Assembly (NCBI GenBank): GCA_948146395.1
Contig: OX411559.1
Span: 36,071,215-36,135,214, forward strand
Length of the DNA stretch: 64,000 nucleotides
Reading direction: 5' to 3'
Source of the DNA: Fragum whitleyi
Taxonomy: Eukaryota > Mollusca > Bivalvia > Cardiida > Cardiidae
In this document: piece after piece, positions 12,655 through 24,632 of the stretch
How positions within the stretch are numbered: position 1 is the first letter of the stretch
Layout: each line of letters begins with the position of its first letter
The notes under the pieces: model-generated
The model's input: the letters and a program-made list of their open reading frames with translations, nothing else
Told to the model about the DNA's origin: nothing
Database searches by the model: none
Translations under genes and position numbers: made by a program

Positions 12655-12880
12655 TGAGCCTACATTTTCAAATATGCGCAAAGCAAAGGCTCTGACCAGC
12701 CTGTGCATCTGCATAGTCTGACCAGTCTTCACCATCGGTTTGGTAGATAGCAAAGGTCTCAACATATCAGTAGACCATCAACTACATTTAAATCTACAGT
12801 GTGTGGCTGTCAACCCTACCCAATGTTGGCAACTCATCATCATTTCAAATTGTTGAAAATGTCACACACAGGCTCAAATA
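12655..12880. mobile_element. foldback element, copy 1
   Basis: It has an internal hairpin of the type CTCTGACCAGCCTGTGCATC...GCATAGTCTGACCAG (about 12,690-12,727) and a right end AATTGTTGAAAATGTCACAC, ACAGGCTC. Related copies lie at about 43,530, 44,280, 52,690 and 57,614, where terminal inverted repeats are clearer. Confidence 0.6.
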
Positions 12881-13164
12881 TCATTGTTTTCCAGATTTAT
12901 ATAGGATCTGTAATGAATTTTTTTTTCCGGACAATTTCAAATTTTGTGGGATGGAAAAGAAACATAGTATATGTTGATACATTGTATAGGCACATACTAT
13001 GTTTTTGCTCTTAGCCCTTAATTTTTTCATGGATTTTTCATTTATGTGCGACTCTAAGTGTTGTCACAAGCTGTAGTTATAACACTTATGTCGCCCTCCA
13101 TTGAATTGCTCTTTGTTCTATGTCCATTGTATATCTTTCACAGATAAATAACATTTTCATATTT

Positions 13165-13252
13165 GATGCTTTGGTTTGGTTTAAACCTATCTATTTTACA
13201 TTGATTGGTTTACAAGTTTTTACAACTTAGAGTAATCCCTATCAATTCTGCT
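13165..13252 (-). mobile_element. 5'-truncated SINE (family of 36,598)
   Basis: The reverse complement reads TAGATAGGTTTAAACCAAAC preceded by a stretch similar to the 3' half of the SINE at 36,598-36,804. Only the 3' part is present, as expected for a truncated retroposition. Confidence 0.55.
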
Positions 13253-13355
13253 TACTGGACATGAATTGGTATAAGCAGGGTGCACAATAAGGAGATCAAG
13301 AGGCTGGGTAAGAGATCCATCAATTGGTCTAGACCCTCTATGAAATTTGACCTAC

Positions 13356-13467
13356 CGATTAGAAGCCTTGGTCTTTGTTACTTGTTCTTCGTGATGTTTG
13401 TACCAATCGTCAAGCTCTTTTTTGGCGATCTCTCTCCATTCTTCTTTTCTCTTTGCTTCTTCTTCAT
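13356..13467 (-). CDS. Clc: clathrin light chain, exon 4 of those found
   Basis: Minus-strand exon between acceptor TTACTAACAG (ends 13,468) and donor GTAGGTC (starts 13,355). It enters in phase 1 and leaves in phase 2. The translation includes RKEEWREIAKKELDDWYKHH and ends near TKTKASNR. This matches the end of the central helix that binds clathrin heavy chain, including the conserved EL-(D/E)-(D/E)-WY and K-T-K-x-(S/N)-NR patterns. The next exon should encode the C-terminal part with a W-E-R-V-x-x-L-C-D-F-type motif. I searched the minus strand below 13,356 by eye and did not find it, so it may lie beyond the left edge. Confidence 0.9.
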
Positions 13468-13957
13468 CTGTTAGTAACAGAAAACAACCTTGAAAATTGT
13501 CTTTCACCTTTACAGATAACTGTGACCTTTCAAGATGCCGATATTTGAGCCTTAATGCCAAATATGAGAATTGTCACTTGTTTTGCTAGTTAAATTTCAA
13601 AAAAAACAGACAGACAGATGAATACAGGTCAAACAATATTTCCCAAGAAAGTCAGGGAAGTTTAAATGCAAAAGTCGTAAAAGTAGAAAATTCATTATTT
13701 TGACTAAAGATACACATAGAAAGTGTTAGGAGAAAAAAAAACTACAGAAGATGATTGTCACGAAAAATGTCTTCTTTTCACCTATTTTAGCCCTTAAAAA
13801 ATGTGCCAGTCCAAAATAAAAGCAGCAAGGATCCAAAATTTCCCATTCACAAAAATCAAATTGCAAACTAGTATTTCATTGGTAGATTTTCTTTATCTAA
13901 TGAGGATTAGGACTCTCTGCTGTATCTGAATAGGTATCAAGCCTGATAATGAAATAC

Positions 13958-14063
13958 CTTTTTTCTCTATTCTTCTAGCATTTTCTTCTCTCCAGACACG
14001 AATTTTCTCTGGTTCTGCCCTCTGTTTGTCTACTTGAGATATTGCGGAATATGTATCGTTTGT
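13958..14063 (-). CDS. Clc: clathrin light chain, exon 3
   Basis: Minus-strand exon bounded by acceptor TATGTTTCAG and donor GTATTTC. It enters in phase 0 and leaves in phase 1, both agreeing with its neighbours. It encodes the start of the heavy-chain-binding helix, with YSAISQVDKQRAEPEKIRVW and then REENARRIEKK. The AISQVD and WREE motifs are near-invariant in clathrin light chains of animals. Confidence 0.93.
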
Positions 14064-14508
14064 CTGAAACATAAATATTATACAGTATATAAAGACCCCT
14101 TGGGTTATGTATACAAAAGTTGCTAAAAACTCAAAATTTGTGGCATAATCCTGCTCCATTGAATCTTGACCTTGAGAATCCATGCTGTATAATAGTGATG
14201 GGCTGATTAATCAATTATAATTGATAATCAGTTGGTTTGGGCTTTTGATTTTGATAATTGACAATGAAATTTCATAATCGATTGATCAGCTCCTAACACA
14301 GAAATGAAAGCATCATATATTGTTAAACATGTGAGTTAATGTGAGTTTTCATTTTGATACCATTTATAGCTTGTCGGTCAAGTCTTACTGAATCCTGTTA
14401 GAACCCATTAGAATCATCTTATTGAGATGATTCTAATGGGTTCCAACAACATAAGATTCAATAATAACCAATTTTTTGTTAAGAATGTCCTCCTTTCAGA
14501 GATTTTAC

Positions 14509-14592
14509 TTACAGTGAAGGGACTTTTTACGGTGGTTGCTTAATAGAATTGGTCGCCTAAAAGACGTGGTCGCTCGAGCAATATCTACTGTA
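14509..14592. mobile_element. short fragment of the TGGTCGCTTAATA transposon
   Basis: TACAGT...ACTGTA ends flank GGTGGTTGCTTAATAG and GTGGTCGCTCGAGCAATAT. These are diverged versions of the terminal repeats of the element at 49,362-50,251. It lies in clathrin light chain intron 2. Confidence 0.5.
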
Positions 14593-15094
14593 TAAGCATT
14601 GTATCTTGAATGAGGCTTAAAGTAAGTGATAATGTTGATTTTTTGATCAAGTTTTGCAGAATGGCAGATGGACAGACAGACAGACAACAGTCCAATTGCT
14701 ACGGTCTAAATTGAAGACATGTTGTTCTTACATAGATAATGGCTCCCGTAACAGGACCAAGCAAAGCACCTTCCTTGCATAGAAGATGCAATCACCTTAA
14801 CTGAGTGCCAGCCCTCTGGGTAGAGGATAAAAGGTCAAAGTTGAAAAAAGGTATTTAGTTTGACTAAAATGCATCTAGATCTATCCCCTTTGATAATTCT
14901 TTTTTCATTATAGAGAAAATGTATGCTAAGTTTAATGCGAATGCCCTCTGTAAAACCAGAAATTTCACAAAATGACAAACTTTGTGCATGACGATGATGC
15001 TGATGATGATGATGGTTACCACATAAAGGCTTTTAAAACAAGGTGCCAAATTGTCACAAGATACGCCCGTCACACTGCTTAGTATTAACTGGGG

Positions 15095-16850
15095 GTTTGA
15101 ATAGAACTGAGGTTATTTTGAATGAATAATTTTTGCACCCATGAAGTTTCATGATCCTAGCTATTATACTTTTAGATATTTACTCCGACAAGATTCTAGT
15201 ATGAAAAACAACAATGGGCAATAACTAAAAAAATAGGCCAGGTAGAATTATGGTTCTTGTTAACTGCACTCCCCTTGATGAGATCTATACACCCATGCAG
15301 TTTCATGATCCTAGCTATTATACTTTTAGAGATATACTCCGGACAAGATTCAAGTCTGAAAAACAACAAAGGGCAATGACTCAAAAAATAGGCCAGGGAG
15401 AGTTATGGTTCTTGTGCACTGCACTCCCCCTTGGTGAGATCTATACACCCATGAAGTTTCATGATCCTAGCTATTATACTTTAAGAGATATACTCCGGAC
15501 AAGATTCAAGTCTGAAAAACAACAAAGGGCAATAACTCAAAAAATAGGCCAGGTAGAGTTATGGTTCTTGTGCACTGCACTCCCCCTTGGTGAGAACTAT
15601 ACACCCATGAAGTTTCATGATCCTAGCTTTTATACTTTAAGAGATATACTCCGGACAAGATTCAAGTCTGAAAAACAACAAAGGGCAATAACTCAAAAAA
15701 TAGGTCAGGTAGAGTTGTGGTTCTTGTGCACTGCACTCCCCCTTGGTGAGATCTATACAACCATAAAGTTTCATGATCCTAGCTATTATACTTTTAGAGA
15801 TATACTCCGGACAAGATTCTAGTATGAAAAACAACAAAGGGCAATAACTCAAAAAATAGGCCAGGTAGAGTTGTGGTTCTTGTGCACTGCACTCCCCCTT
15901 GGTGAGATCTATACACCCATAAAGTTTCATGATCCTAGCTATTATACTTTTAGAGATATACTCCGGACAAGATTCTAGTCTGAAAAACAACAAAGGGCAA
16001 TAACTCAAAAAATAGGCCAGGTAGAGTTATGGTTCTTGTGCACTGCACTCCCCCTTGGTGAGAACTATACACCCATGAAGTTTCATGATCCTAGCTTTTA
16101 TACTTTAAGAGATATACTCCGGACAAGATTCAAGTCTGAAAAACAACAAAGGGCAATAACTCAAAAAATAGGTCAGGTAGAGTTGTGGTTCTTGTGCACT
16201 GCACTCCCCCTTGGTGAGATCTATACAACCATAAAGTTTCATGATCCTAGCTATTATACTTTTAGAGATATACTCCGGACAAGATTCTAGTATGAAAAAC
16301 AACAAAGGGCAATAACTCAAAAAATAGGCCAGGTAGAGTTGTGGTTCTTGTGCACTGCACTCCCCCTTGGTGAGATCTATACACCCATAAAGTTTCATGA
16401 TCCTAGCTATTATACTTTTAGAGATATACTCCGGACAAGATTCTAGTCTGAAAAACAACAAAGGGCAATAACTCAAAAAATAGGCCAGGTAGAGTTATGG
16501 TTCTTGTGCACTGCACTCCCCCTTGGTGAGATCTATACACCCATGAAGTTTCATGATCCTAGCTATTATACTTTTAGAGATATACTCCGGACAAGATTCA
16601 AGTCTGAAAAAAAACAAAGGGCAATAACTCAAAAAATAGGCCAGGTAGAGTTATGGTTCTTGTGCACTGCACTCCGCAATGATGAGAAGAATATAATTGC
16701 CAAGTTTGAAGTCCATCGGACTTTAAGTGACAGAGTTATGCTCCGGACAAAGAAGTGGACGCCGCCGGACGCCCGGACGCCCGGACGCCCGGACGCCGGA
16801 CATCACGGGTGATCCCATAATACGTCCCGTCTTCGACGGGCGTATAAAAA
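15095..16850 (-). repeat. 156-bp satellite array with hairpin head (in Clc intron 2)
   Basis: CTTGGTGAGA starts recur at 15,431, 15,587, 15,743, 15,899, 16,055, 16,211, 16,367 and 16,523 (TTGG positions), an exact 156-bp period. There are ten or more monomers in all, the outer ones more diverged. The right end has a (CGGACGCC)n run (about 16,757-16,800) and a hairpin CCCGTC TTC GACGGG near 16,829-16,842, the head of the element when read on the minus strand. Because 156 is a multiple of 3, long open frames appear on both strands; they are not genes. A 468-bp higher-order repeat is present (see findings). Confidence 0.92.
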
Positions 16851-17144
16851 GCAATTTCTAAGGTTTTCTTAGAAAACAGCCAATTCAAACAGGTTTGACA
16901 CTAGCTGCTTTTTGCCACAAGCCTGAAAGACCTATTAGCCCAAAATCTTATGGGTCAACCCTGATAATAACAGATCCTCCTTGAGATCAATATTTATTTT
17001 TCAGCAATTTTAACAATTGAACTTTAAAGGAAACAGAGTGAGAAAAGAAGAAATTGCTTTTCTTTTTCCACATTCTTTTACATAGGGTAGTTCTACAAGT
17101 CCTCCCTGAAATCAACAGGTCTTGGGGCCAAGGACAGAGGTGTG

Positions 17145-17406
17145 TTCGTTAAAGCGGGGTGAAAAATTCAGCTAAATAAGATTTTTAAGGAGTAATGAAT
17201 GATTTTCGATAATTTTAGTAAAGAAATTCAATGTCCTCAAGACTACTTGTTCATGCCAATACCAAGCAAGCTTTGTTTCCCCATTTCACATTAATTACTT
17301 AAAATTCTTATTTCTAGGCTTAAAAATCTTGTTCTACCAAACACTTAATCTTTATTAGAATCTTAATAAGAATATTAAGAATCTCACTCTAACAAAAGCA
17401 CCTCTG
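17145..17406. mobile_element. MITE with CAGAGGTGTGTTCGTTA termini, copy 1
   Basis: The left end CAGAGGTGTGTTCGTTAAAG is matched by the inverted right end CTAACAAAAGCACCTCTG. A second copy with the same ends is at 40,135-40,398. CAG...CTG ends and size suggest a hAT-like non-autonomous element; this is inference. It ends 29 bp from the 5' splice site of clathrin light chain exon 2. Confidence 0.7.
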
Positions 17407-17435
17407 GTGTTAGTGTTGATCACTTCTAAAAATAC

Positions 17436-17524
17436 CTGTGTTTGATCCTCTTCTGCCCCAAAATCCCCAGATGGCTGTGGGGAATCTTGAGGTTCCTGGA
17501 ATCCATCCCAGCCTCCCGTCTGAC
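17436..17524 (-). CDS. Clc: clathrin light chain, exon 2
   Basis: Minus-strand exon between acceptor CTTGTTACAG and donor GTATTTTT. It enters in phase 1 and leaves in phase 0. It encodes an acidic, Gln/Pro-rich linker starting QTGGWDGFQEPQDSPQ, the variable segment between the N-terminal conserved region and the heavy-chain-binding helix. The 5.4-kb intron upstream of it contains the LINE at 17,636-21,260. Confidence 0.88.
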
Positions 17525-17635
17525 CTGTAACAAGAGCAGTGACAGGTAATTCTCCCATATAAGAGCTTGATAATTGAGTATGCTTTTAATCAACAGTCAA
17601 AATTTACCATGTTTACCATGACATCTTACACTACC

Positions 17636-20600
17636 TTTAACAAGATACAAGATACAAGATATTATTCAGAAAACTCACATAACATAGTGGGTGTCCTCCA
17701 ATGAAAAGATCATAACATAGTGAAATTATATAGCAGCAAGAAAAAATCGTAATAAGATTATCTTAACATAATAGATGTTGTAATGTAGTCACAGATATAT
17801 TTAGTTTCTACAATGTTTACTGGGTTCATTAGACGAGTAAATAATTGTAATGGAATATCGGTGTCTGGTTTACAGTCGTGGTATTCAATTCGCATTTTGT
17901 TGAGTAAAATATCCCTAGGTACATCATATTTTGAGCAATGAAGCATAAAATGTTCTTCATCTTCTAGTTTATTACAGGTAGCACAGACCCTTTGTTCACG
18001 GGGGATCTTAGGTCTAAAATAACGACCTTGTTCAATAAGCAAGTCATGTGCACTTATTCTGAGCTTGGAAAGTTCCTTAGTTATATCTTTTGAAAGCCCG
18101 AAGGACAGATAGTTTTGAAATGAAAAATCAGAATAGATATTTGAAAAAGTGTGTAATTTATTGGAATCAGTTTGGCTTCTCATATGAGAAAGTTCATTTT
18201 TTAAGTCAATCGAATATCTACAGGATATAATATTTGAAATGTCACTAGAATGAACTTCTGATTCTGAGAGTGAAAATTTTTGTTTATAGATTTGTATGCA
18301 TGAATACCACGATTTGAAACCCTCTTGAGATAAAGATTTATCCAGTTCAAATGTCTCCCTGAGCAGGCGATCTTCTGGAAGCTGAGATAAACGAGAATAA
18401 TACTTAAATGACTGACCACATATGAAGTTGCAAATAGGCTCTCTGCCAAATTCGAGTCTAGAAGCAAAGTTAGAAGCATTTTTGTGAACGCCTAAAAGAT
18501 ATTTTCAAAATCTGTTTTGAATTTTCTCAAAAGGAAAGTTATCAATTGAGTTCTGTTTTATGTTATAGTCCCCAATCCAAATTTCAGCTCCATATGTTAA
18601 AATGGGGCGGACAAGAGTATCAAAAAGTTTAAATTTCAATGAATTATTCATTAAGTCATGATCAAGAATATTAGATTTCAGAGCAAAAATTGCTTTCAAA
18701 CTCTTGTGGTACAGTTGTTCGACCGCGTTTTTGAAATTACCATTGCTTGAGAGTATAATACCTAAATATTTGTATTTGTCAACAATCTCAATGTCTGAAG
18801 TATTGAACTTAAAACTAAGATTTTCTGTTTTGATTTTTTTAGTACTAAAAACCATTACTTTTGTTTTATCTATGTTGATCTTCAGCTTCCATTTATCACA
18901 ATACAATTGAAGAGAGTCAAGACAGGATTGTAAACCTTCTTTACTCTCTGATAATAAAAGCAAATCATCAGCATAAATCAAACAGTTTAGCTTAGTAGAA
19001 TTTAATATCACAGGTTCAGAGGTAGGCTGGTCAAAAATGTCACTGATATCGTTTATAAAGACATTAAAGAGAAGTGGACTTAGTCCATCTCCTTGGCGTA
19101 CTCCTCTGTCATAATTTCCTACTTGAGATATAAAATTATCCTTTTTGACCAAAAATTTTGAATTTGAATACATGTTTTTTACCACCTTGTAGAAGTTTCC
19201 TCCAATACCTAACGTGAGCAGTTTCTGATAGAGGCCTGATCGCCAAACAGTATCAAAGGCTTTTGAAAAATCAACAAAACATGCATAGATTCGACTTTTA
19301 CATTTCGATAAATACTTGTTGATTAATGTCTTTATAGTATATATATGACCTGTAGTTCTAAAGCCTGGTCTAAAACCAGCCTGAAATTTATTGTATAAGT
19401 TGTTGTTTTCCATGCGGTTATGTAGCCGGGATTGGAGTAATGAGGTAAAAAGTTTACCAAAACTACTAGTTAAACTTAGGCAATGATAATTGCTACAATC
19501 ATACACATCGTTGTTTTTTGCTAAGAAAGAGACAAGTGAGACATTCCAGCTACGCGGAAAAGTCCCAGAGTTTAAAATTCTGTTAAACAATTTGACAATT
19601 GGAAGCAAAAGAATGTCTTTATCATATTTGAGAAATTCATTTAGTATTAAGTCTAACCCTGGTTGTTTGTTATTTTTAAGTTTAGTAATTCCGGTACGTA
19701 CCTCTTTACAAGTAAATGGGTAGTCAGGCGGTCCGATGGTATTTATTTCTAAGTCACTTAAGTTTAAGTCGGAGTTTTTTTCTTTATATAGTTCTGTTAA
19801 GTAGTTGAACCAAGTAGACATTGTAATGGGATTTTTGTTGCTAGACGATTTATTCTTTAATTGATCAACAGTTTTCCAAAACGATTTTGGGTCATTTTCA
19901 TGTAAATTGTCTAGCTGTTCAATTATTTTATTATAGAAGGATCTTTTAGTTCTCTTGAGAGTTTTATTGTATTCTTTTTTTAATCTATGGAAAGCAGCCT
20001 TAAGTTCGAAGTTATGAGAATCATGTTGAAGACGTTTTCCTAGATTTCTAAGTTCTCTTTTCATGACAAAACAATTATTATTAAACCACTTCTTTTTAAA
20101 TATTTTCTTGCGTTTTCGTCTGCTGAATGGTTTGAATTTTGTAGATTTATATGCTGAGTAATTAATAATATTGGTAAATTGATCTGTCAATGTATCAATA
20201 TCAATATCATCATTTTCAACTTAAAGCAAAAAATTCTGAAGCAAACTGACACTTTCATTTCCTAGAAGATTTTCTGTAAATCTAAGTTTTGTTGAGTCAT
20301 CAATCATAAATTTACCAGGTAATTTTGTGAGATTAGATTCAGAATCATCATCGAAAAAAGCAGAGTTTGGTAGTTTTGTCTTCATGCCACACCATACCAC
20401 ACTATGATCTGACAACTCATTAGGTGGACGAACATTTAAAAAATCAAACAATTGAAACAAATCTTCTGTAACAATAAAGCAGTCAATGGTACTACATCCC
20501 CTTGGACCAAAGTAAGTATTGTAACCTAATGAATCACCAAATTTTCTACCATTCAATATTCTTAGTTTTGTTTCAATACAAAAATCTAGCAGTAGCTTAC

Positions 20601-21260
20601 CTTGCTCATTTATTGTGTGGTCAATATTTTGACGAGGGGGTAGGTTAATGTCTGATAAATAGTTAGGAGGTAAAAGATCAAAATCAAGTTCAGTAGTGTC
20701 ATCTAATTCTATAAAGTCATTTTCAGATCCAGTGCGGGCGTTGAAGTCACCCATCAAAATAATTTTACCTTTTGTTGAGAACTCACTAATATATCTTTTT
20801 AGATTTTCAAATATATCATCATTTTCTGGACAGGCCGATTTCACTCTGGGTGGAATGTATAAAAGACACAAGTAAATATCAGCATCGCAGCCAAATGCAA
20901 CTTTACTTAATTTCAGCCAAATGAAATTTTTTGATATTTTCATTATTTGTGCAAAACCTTTATTAAAAAGAACTTCTCTGATATAAAGTATCAGCCCTCC
21001 TGAAGGTCTGCCTCTTTTTCTATTTCCTTTAGTTGCATAGCTATATAAAGCCCTATATCCTGGCAGATTAATATTTGAATCCTTACTGGTCCAAGTTTCA
21101 GTTAAACCAAGAACATCAAATTGGTTATAGAACGAATCATTTTGGAACTTTTCTTGGGAGAACCCATGAATATTCCAACAAGCAAACTTGAACATATTGT
21201 AACAAGTATGTATGAGTGAACAAGTATATAGCCGGATCAAAAAAATTTAGTGACTGACAA
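17636..21260 (-). mobile_element. CR1/L2-like LINE, nearly intact ORF2
   Basis: The unit covers one complete ORF2 and a 3' tail of short direct repeats (GATACAA)n at about 17,640-17,660. No ORF1 is seen upstream, so it is probably 5'-truncated or of an ORF2-only type. It sits in clathrin light chain intron 1, in the same orientation as the host gene. Confidence 0.88.
17758..21240 (-). pseudogene. LINE ORF2: AP endonuclease, reverse transcriptase, Cys/His C-terminus; two in-frame stops
   Basis: One reading frame of 1,161 codons runs from 21,240 to 17,758, broken only by TAA at 20,221-20,223 and TGA at 18,505-18,507. The endonuclease shows FACWNIHGFS, GLTETW, MGDFNARTG, ILNGRKFG and LSDHSVVW. 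The reverse transcriptase shows NNKQPGLDLILNEF, VDFSKAFDTVW, GVRQGDGLSPLLFN and an intact LIYADD box (near 18,965-18,985). The C-terminal motif CATCNKLEDEEHFMLHC lies near 17,930-17,985. Two substitutions and no frameshift point to a recent insertion. Its product would nick target DNA and copy LINE RNA. Confidence 0.9.
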
Positions 21261-21407
21261 ATAGGATCTAAGTAGAGAAGTTAAACACTTAACCCATAAT
21301 ATAGCAAGAATCCTAACAGTTGATTCTAGCTTTTTATCAAGGCATGAACCATTATATAGTCCTCATGCCTATCAACATTAAAGAGAGAATATTTTGGTAG
21401 GCACCTT

Positions 21408-22100
21408 GGAACCCGAGACCACAGTTTTGTCTAAGCTGTGGTCTCGGGGTCAAATTTGCCCACTACAGCATGGAACAGTTTCTTTTACTAGATGTAAATA
21501 AACACACATGCATATTGTGTGCCATCAATGTCATGGCAGGACATGGCTTTGCTGAGATGTAATATGACAATTTTATTATCAATATTTTGGGCTAAATCGA
21601 AGGTTTGTTCGTAGATTGACGTTTGCACATTTAAATAACTTCCATTATAAAGCAAAAGGGTAAACATGTATAGCAAAAGTGAACACATTTCTTTGCGAGG
21701 CTGCAGGGTCCCTGACACCCAGACTGTAACAAGCTGAGTGTGAGGGGCCCTGGCCACCTGTTATGATAGAAAGTATCAGAGCATATTTGTAACCAGTCAC
21801 CAAAAGAAGCAAATATCGAGATCTGTTTACATCAATTACAAGAGGGACAATCCATTACTTGAGCCCTGCCCTGTCATGCCAGACAACTAACACAACACAC
21901 ATGTATAAAATTTAAATCACAAAATGACTATCCTTGTTTAGACATGAACATGTAGTTAAGCACATGATTTTTACAATGAATCAACATATATTCAAATAGA
22001 GCACAACAAATTAAGGGACATAAATGTATCGTCGATGTTATTTCAAAATCTTGTAACCAAAGCTTGATCAGAGCTGTGGTTACGAGGCCCTGGAAAAACA
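21408..22100. repeat. three related short hairpins
   Basis: Perfect stem CCGAGACCACAG / CTGTGGTCTCGG at about 21,413-21,458. Weaker relatives lie at 21,706-21,756 (GGGTCCCTGACACCCAG with a CTGAGTGTGAGGGGCCC-type partner) and 22,050-22,098 (GTAACCAAAGCTTGATC with AGCTGTGGTTACGAGG). They are probably remnants of one foldback family. No coding sequence is seen between 21,260 and 22,913. Confidence 0.45.
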
Positions 22101-22913
22101 ACGTTATGTTACAACCAAGTATCAAAAAACAACAATTTTGTCAAAGACGAAGTGACTAGATGAACTCATTTTCATGAAAGAATATGAAATACACAAAGAA
22201 CTTATACTACAGAGGTCAAGACAAGAGGGGGAAGTCAGTTCTAAATCACACATTCTCAAGAGAACCCTATGCCGCAGGCACCCATTCGAACCGTCTCAAT
22301 GAAAAGCTCCAAACGAGCACAAACAACACAGGACTCAAGCAAGGAATAATGGAATATTCAAGTTAGAACACCAAAATCCCCCCCCCCCCCATCTGCAGCT
22401 CTGTACTTGCAAATGTGCACGTGACACAAAGAACTTATAAATGACCTTGAAATAACATAGAAAACTGATTAAGGTCGTTCAGCACGAAGCTACTAAAATT
22501 TTTATTGAAAATACTTCCATTCTAACTATCATGGATATTTCTCAGGTTCTGAGAAATTACTCTGTTTAAGAAAGACATATGCTCCAAAAATGGCATCATT
22601 TTCATGTGTGTGGCCTTGAAAACGACATTAATCCTAACAGAGTGGTCTTCTTAATCTCATGAAAATTTAACTTACAAGACTTGCAGTATGGTCCTATATG
22701 GGTCAAATCAATGCCATTTACACTTTTTATCAAGGTCCCCAAAAACTAGTATGTAGGAGTAACTAGTATTTGACTTCATTGTGATTAAAAGGAATTGAAT
22801 TAATCGAAAGACCATATCGATTTTTTTTTATCTGAATGCAATGATAAAAAAGGGGTGTGACTCAGTGGCTGAAAGTGCAGCTTGTTTACAATGTGAATTT
22901 AGAGTTGTTATAC

Positions 22914-23055
22914 CTTCCGTGTCATTTGATGTTACAAAATTATCATCCTCTAGACCTTTCAACTCATCCTGTTCTCTAGCAAGAAAATCTGCAGCGGGAT
23001 CAACATCATTTTGTTGATCAGAAGCCGGTGTCTCGAAGGCGTCGAAGTCTGCCAT
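22914..23055 (-). CDS. Clc: clathrin light chain, exon 1 (start codon)
   Basis: Clathrin light chain binds the heavy chain and tunes coat assembly on vesicles in the cytoplasm. Translation starts at the ATG at 23,055 (minus) with MADFDAFETPASDQQ and includes DPAADFLAREQDELKGLEDD, matching the conserved N-terminal DPAAxFLAxExxExxGxExD block that contacts Hip1-family proteins. The exon ends at donor GTATAACA (22,913) in phase 1 and joins 17,524 in frame. The four exons found give roughly 149 residues; typical light chains have 200-240, so the C-terminal part is missing. The ATG context CAAGATGGC also resembles a YY1 site. Confidence 0.95.
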
Positions 23056-23079
23056 CTTGAATAAATGGGAAATAACCTT

Positions 23080-23110
23080 TTTGGCTACGTCACTTCCGAG
23101 TATACACGGA
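23080..23110 (-). promoter_or_regulatory. candidate Clc core promoter: ETS/CRE-like site
   Basis: On the minus strand GGAAGTGACGTAG (23,097 to 23,085) combines an ETS core (GGAAGT) with a CRE half (TGACGT) about 30 bases above the start codon. Together with the YY1-like CAAGATGGC at the ATG this looks like a short-5'UTR housekeeping promoter. Sequence pattern only. Confidence 0.4.
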
Positions 23111-24621
23111 AATATCCGATGTCGGTCGATTAGATGAGTTCGATTAGACTTGTCAACTCTAGACTGGTCCTACAGTCGACTTATGTATTTGACTGGCGAG
23201 CCTGCTTCAACCAGTATCGGAGGGGGGTGGCAGTCGTTTCACTATTTAGACGTTCCACTATTGGACGTTTCCTACCAAGACGTTTCACTACTATTTTGTA
23301 GTGAAATGTCCAAACAATGTTAAACTAAATTTTCTTCATATATTACTATTAATTATCAGCCTTTGATAAATTTGATAGTTTTTAAATGGATTTATTCGAA
23401 AGTATCAAGACATAACAATATTTTCACTCTTTATTACAATTGACATTGTTACATGCAAAAAGTGCAATTGAATAAGTTAAATTCCCTCTCCCTGATGTGT
23501 CTTTATAAATCATCTGTATGATTATGATATAAATGATATCTTATAAAAAATTTTGCATTTGTGATGAATTTAATTTACATCCAAAATTTCATTTCCTTTT
23601 CAATGGCAGATCAATAATGTTGAATTAGGAGAAGCATTGCACATGAAACAGATGGAAACCCCTTTGTAGCCTGATCTTTCATTTCATCCCAGGTGGCAGA
23701 GTCAAAGATCTTATAAAGATTTTTTTAAGTTAATAAATAGATAGAATAATAGATAGAATAATATGTTAACTTTTTTTAAAAAAAAGTTTTTCATAGGACA
23801 AACAATCGTTATTCAATAATAACTGGTTGCAGATTATATTTGTGAAGTTATATGATTTAAAATAAGAGTTTTATAAGCAACATTCTTTTTTATGACTGTT
23901 CTACCTTAAGAAGTTATTTCTCATCCATCCTGTAATCTTTCATTCGTTGAAAAAAAATGTTTGAAAAAAAATGGGGAATTCTTTGTTAAAAATTCACTAA
24001 CATAAACACAAGATAAAGAGTCTCTTTCTACAATTAATCTTTTTCTACACTTGTGACTTGCCTTATAATAGATCACAAGGAGAAATGATTCTGAAAATGC
24101 AGAAAAAGGCTATTATAATCTGATAACTGAGAAAAAATAGAAGACATAAAAAAAGATAAAACTTTTGAGATTTTTTTTTGTTTCTAAGCATTAAAAATTC
24201 ATTGTTCGTCTTTTTATTTACTACATTTTTTAAAACTTATTTCGAGGCATGCAAGTTTAGTTAATTGGTTGATTTGTGGCCTGTTTAGGAGATAAAAAAA
24301 GGTGTTATATAGGCTACTGGTAATGCTCTGATAAGTGTGGCACCCATCAAAAAGGTGACATGTATATTGGTATGTAAGAGCCAACTTAAAAACCCCTAGC
24401 TGTTACAATCATCTGTTACTTACAATTATATCAATCTAATATTAAATTCTTTAATTAGCTAAATATAAGAAAATGAATCTGAAACAAACGCTGTTTGGAG
24501 ATGCTTTTGAGTATGTCCTTGAATTGATAGGTTGCATGAATATAAAACTGTTTCATTTCAAGTTTTTCTCATTCTCCTGAGCTTAATGCAAAAATAGAAA
24601 ACAAAAAAACATCAGTTAACT
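23111..24621. other. AT-rich non-coding stretch
   Basis: No gene is supported. Around 23,235-23,325 short GTTTCACTA/GACGTTTC motifs alternate in both directions (TAGTGAAA partner near 23,300), probably the end of a MITE. The remainder is A/T-rich with long homopolymers. Confidence 0.4.
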
Positions 24622-24632
24622 TCATTTAATAA

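Noticed and set aside
15250..16812. Several long open frames on both strands (up to 190 codons)
   Set aside because: They arise because the 156-bp satellite period is a multiple of three; the translation just repeats every 52 residues and has no independent support.
18201..18479. Separate 92-codon minus-strand gene
   Set aside because: The main LINE frame is open through this interval; this is a shadow frame.
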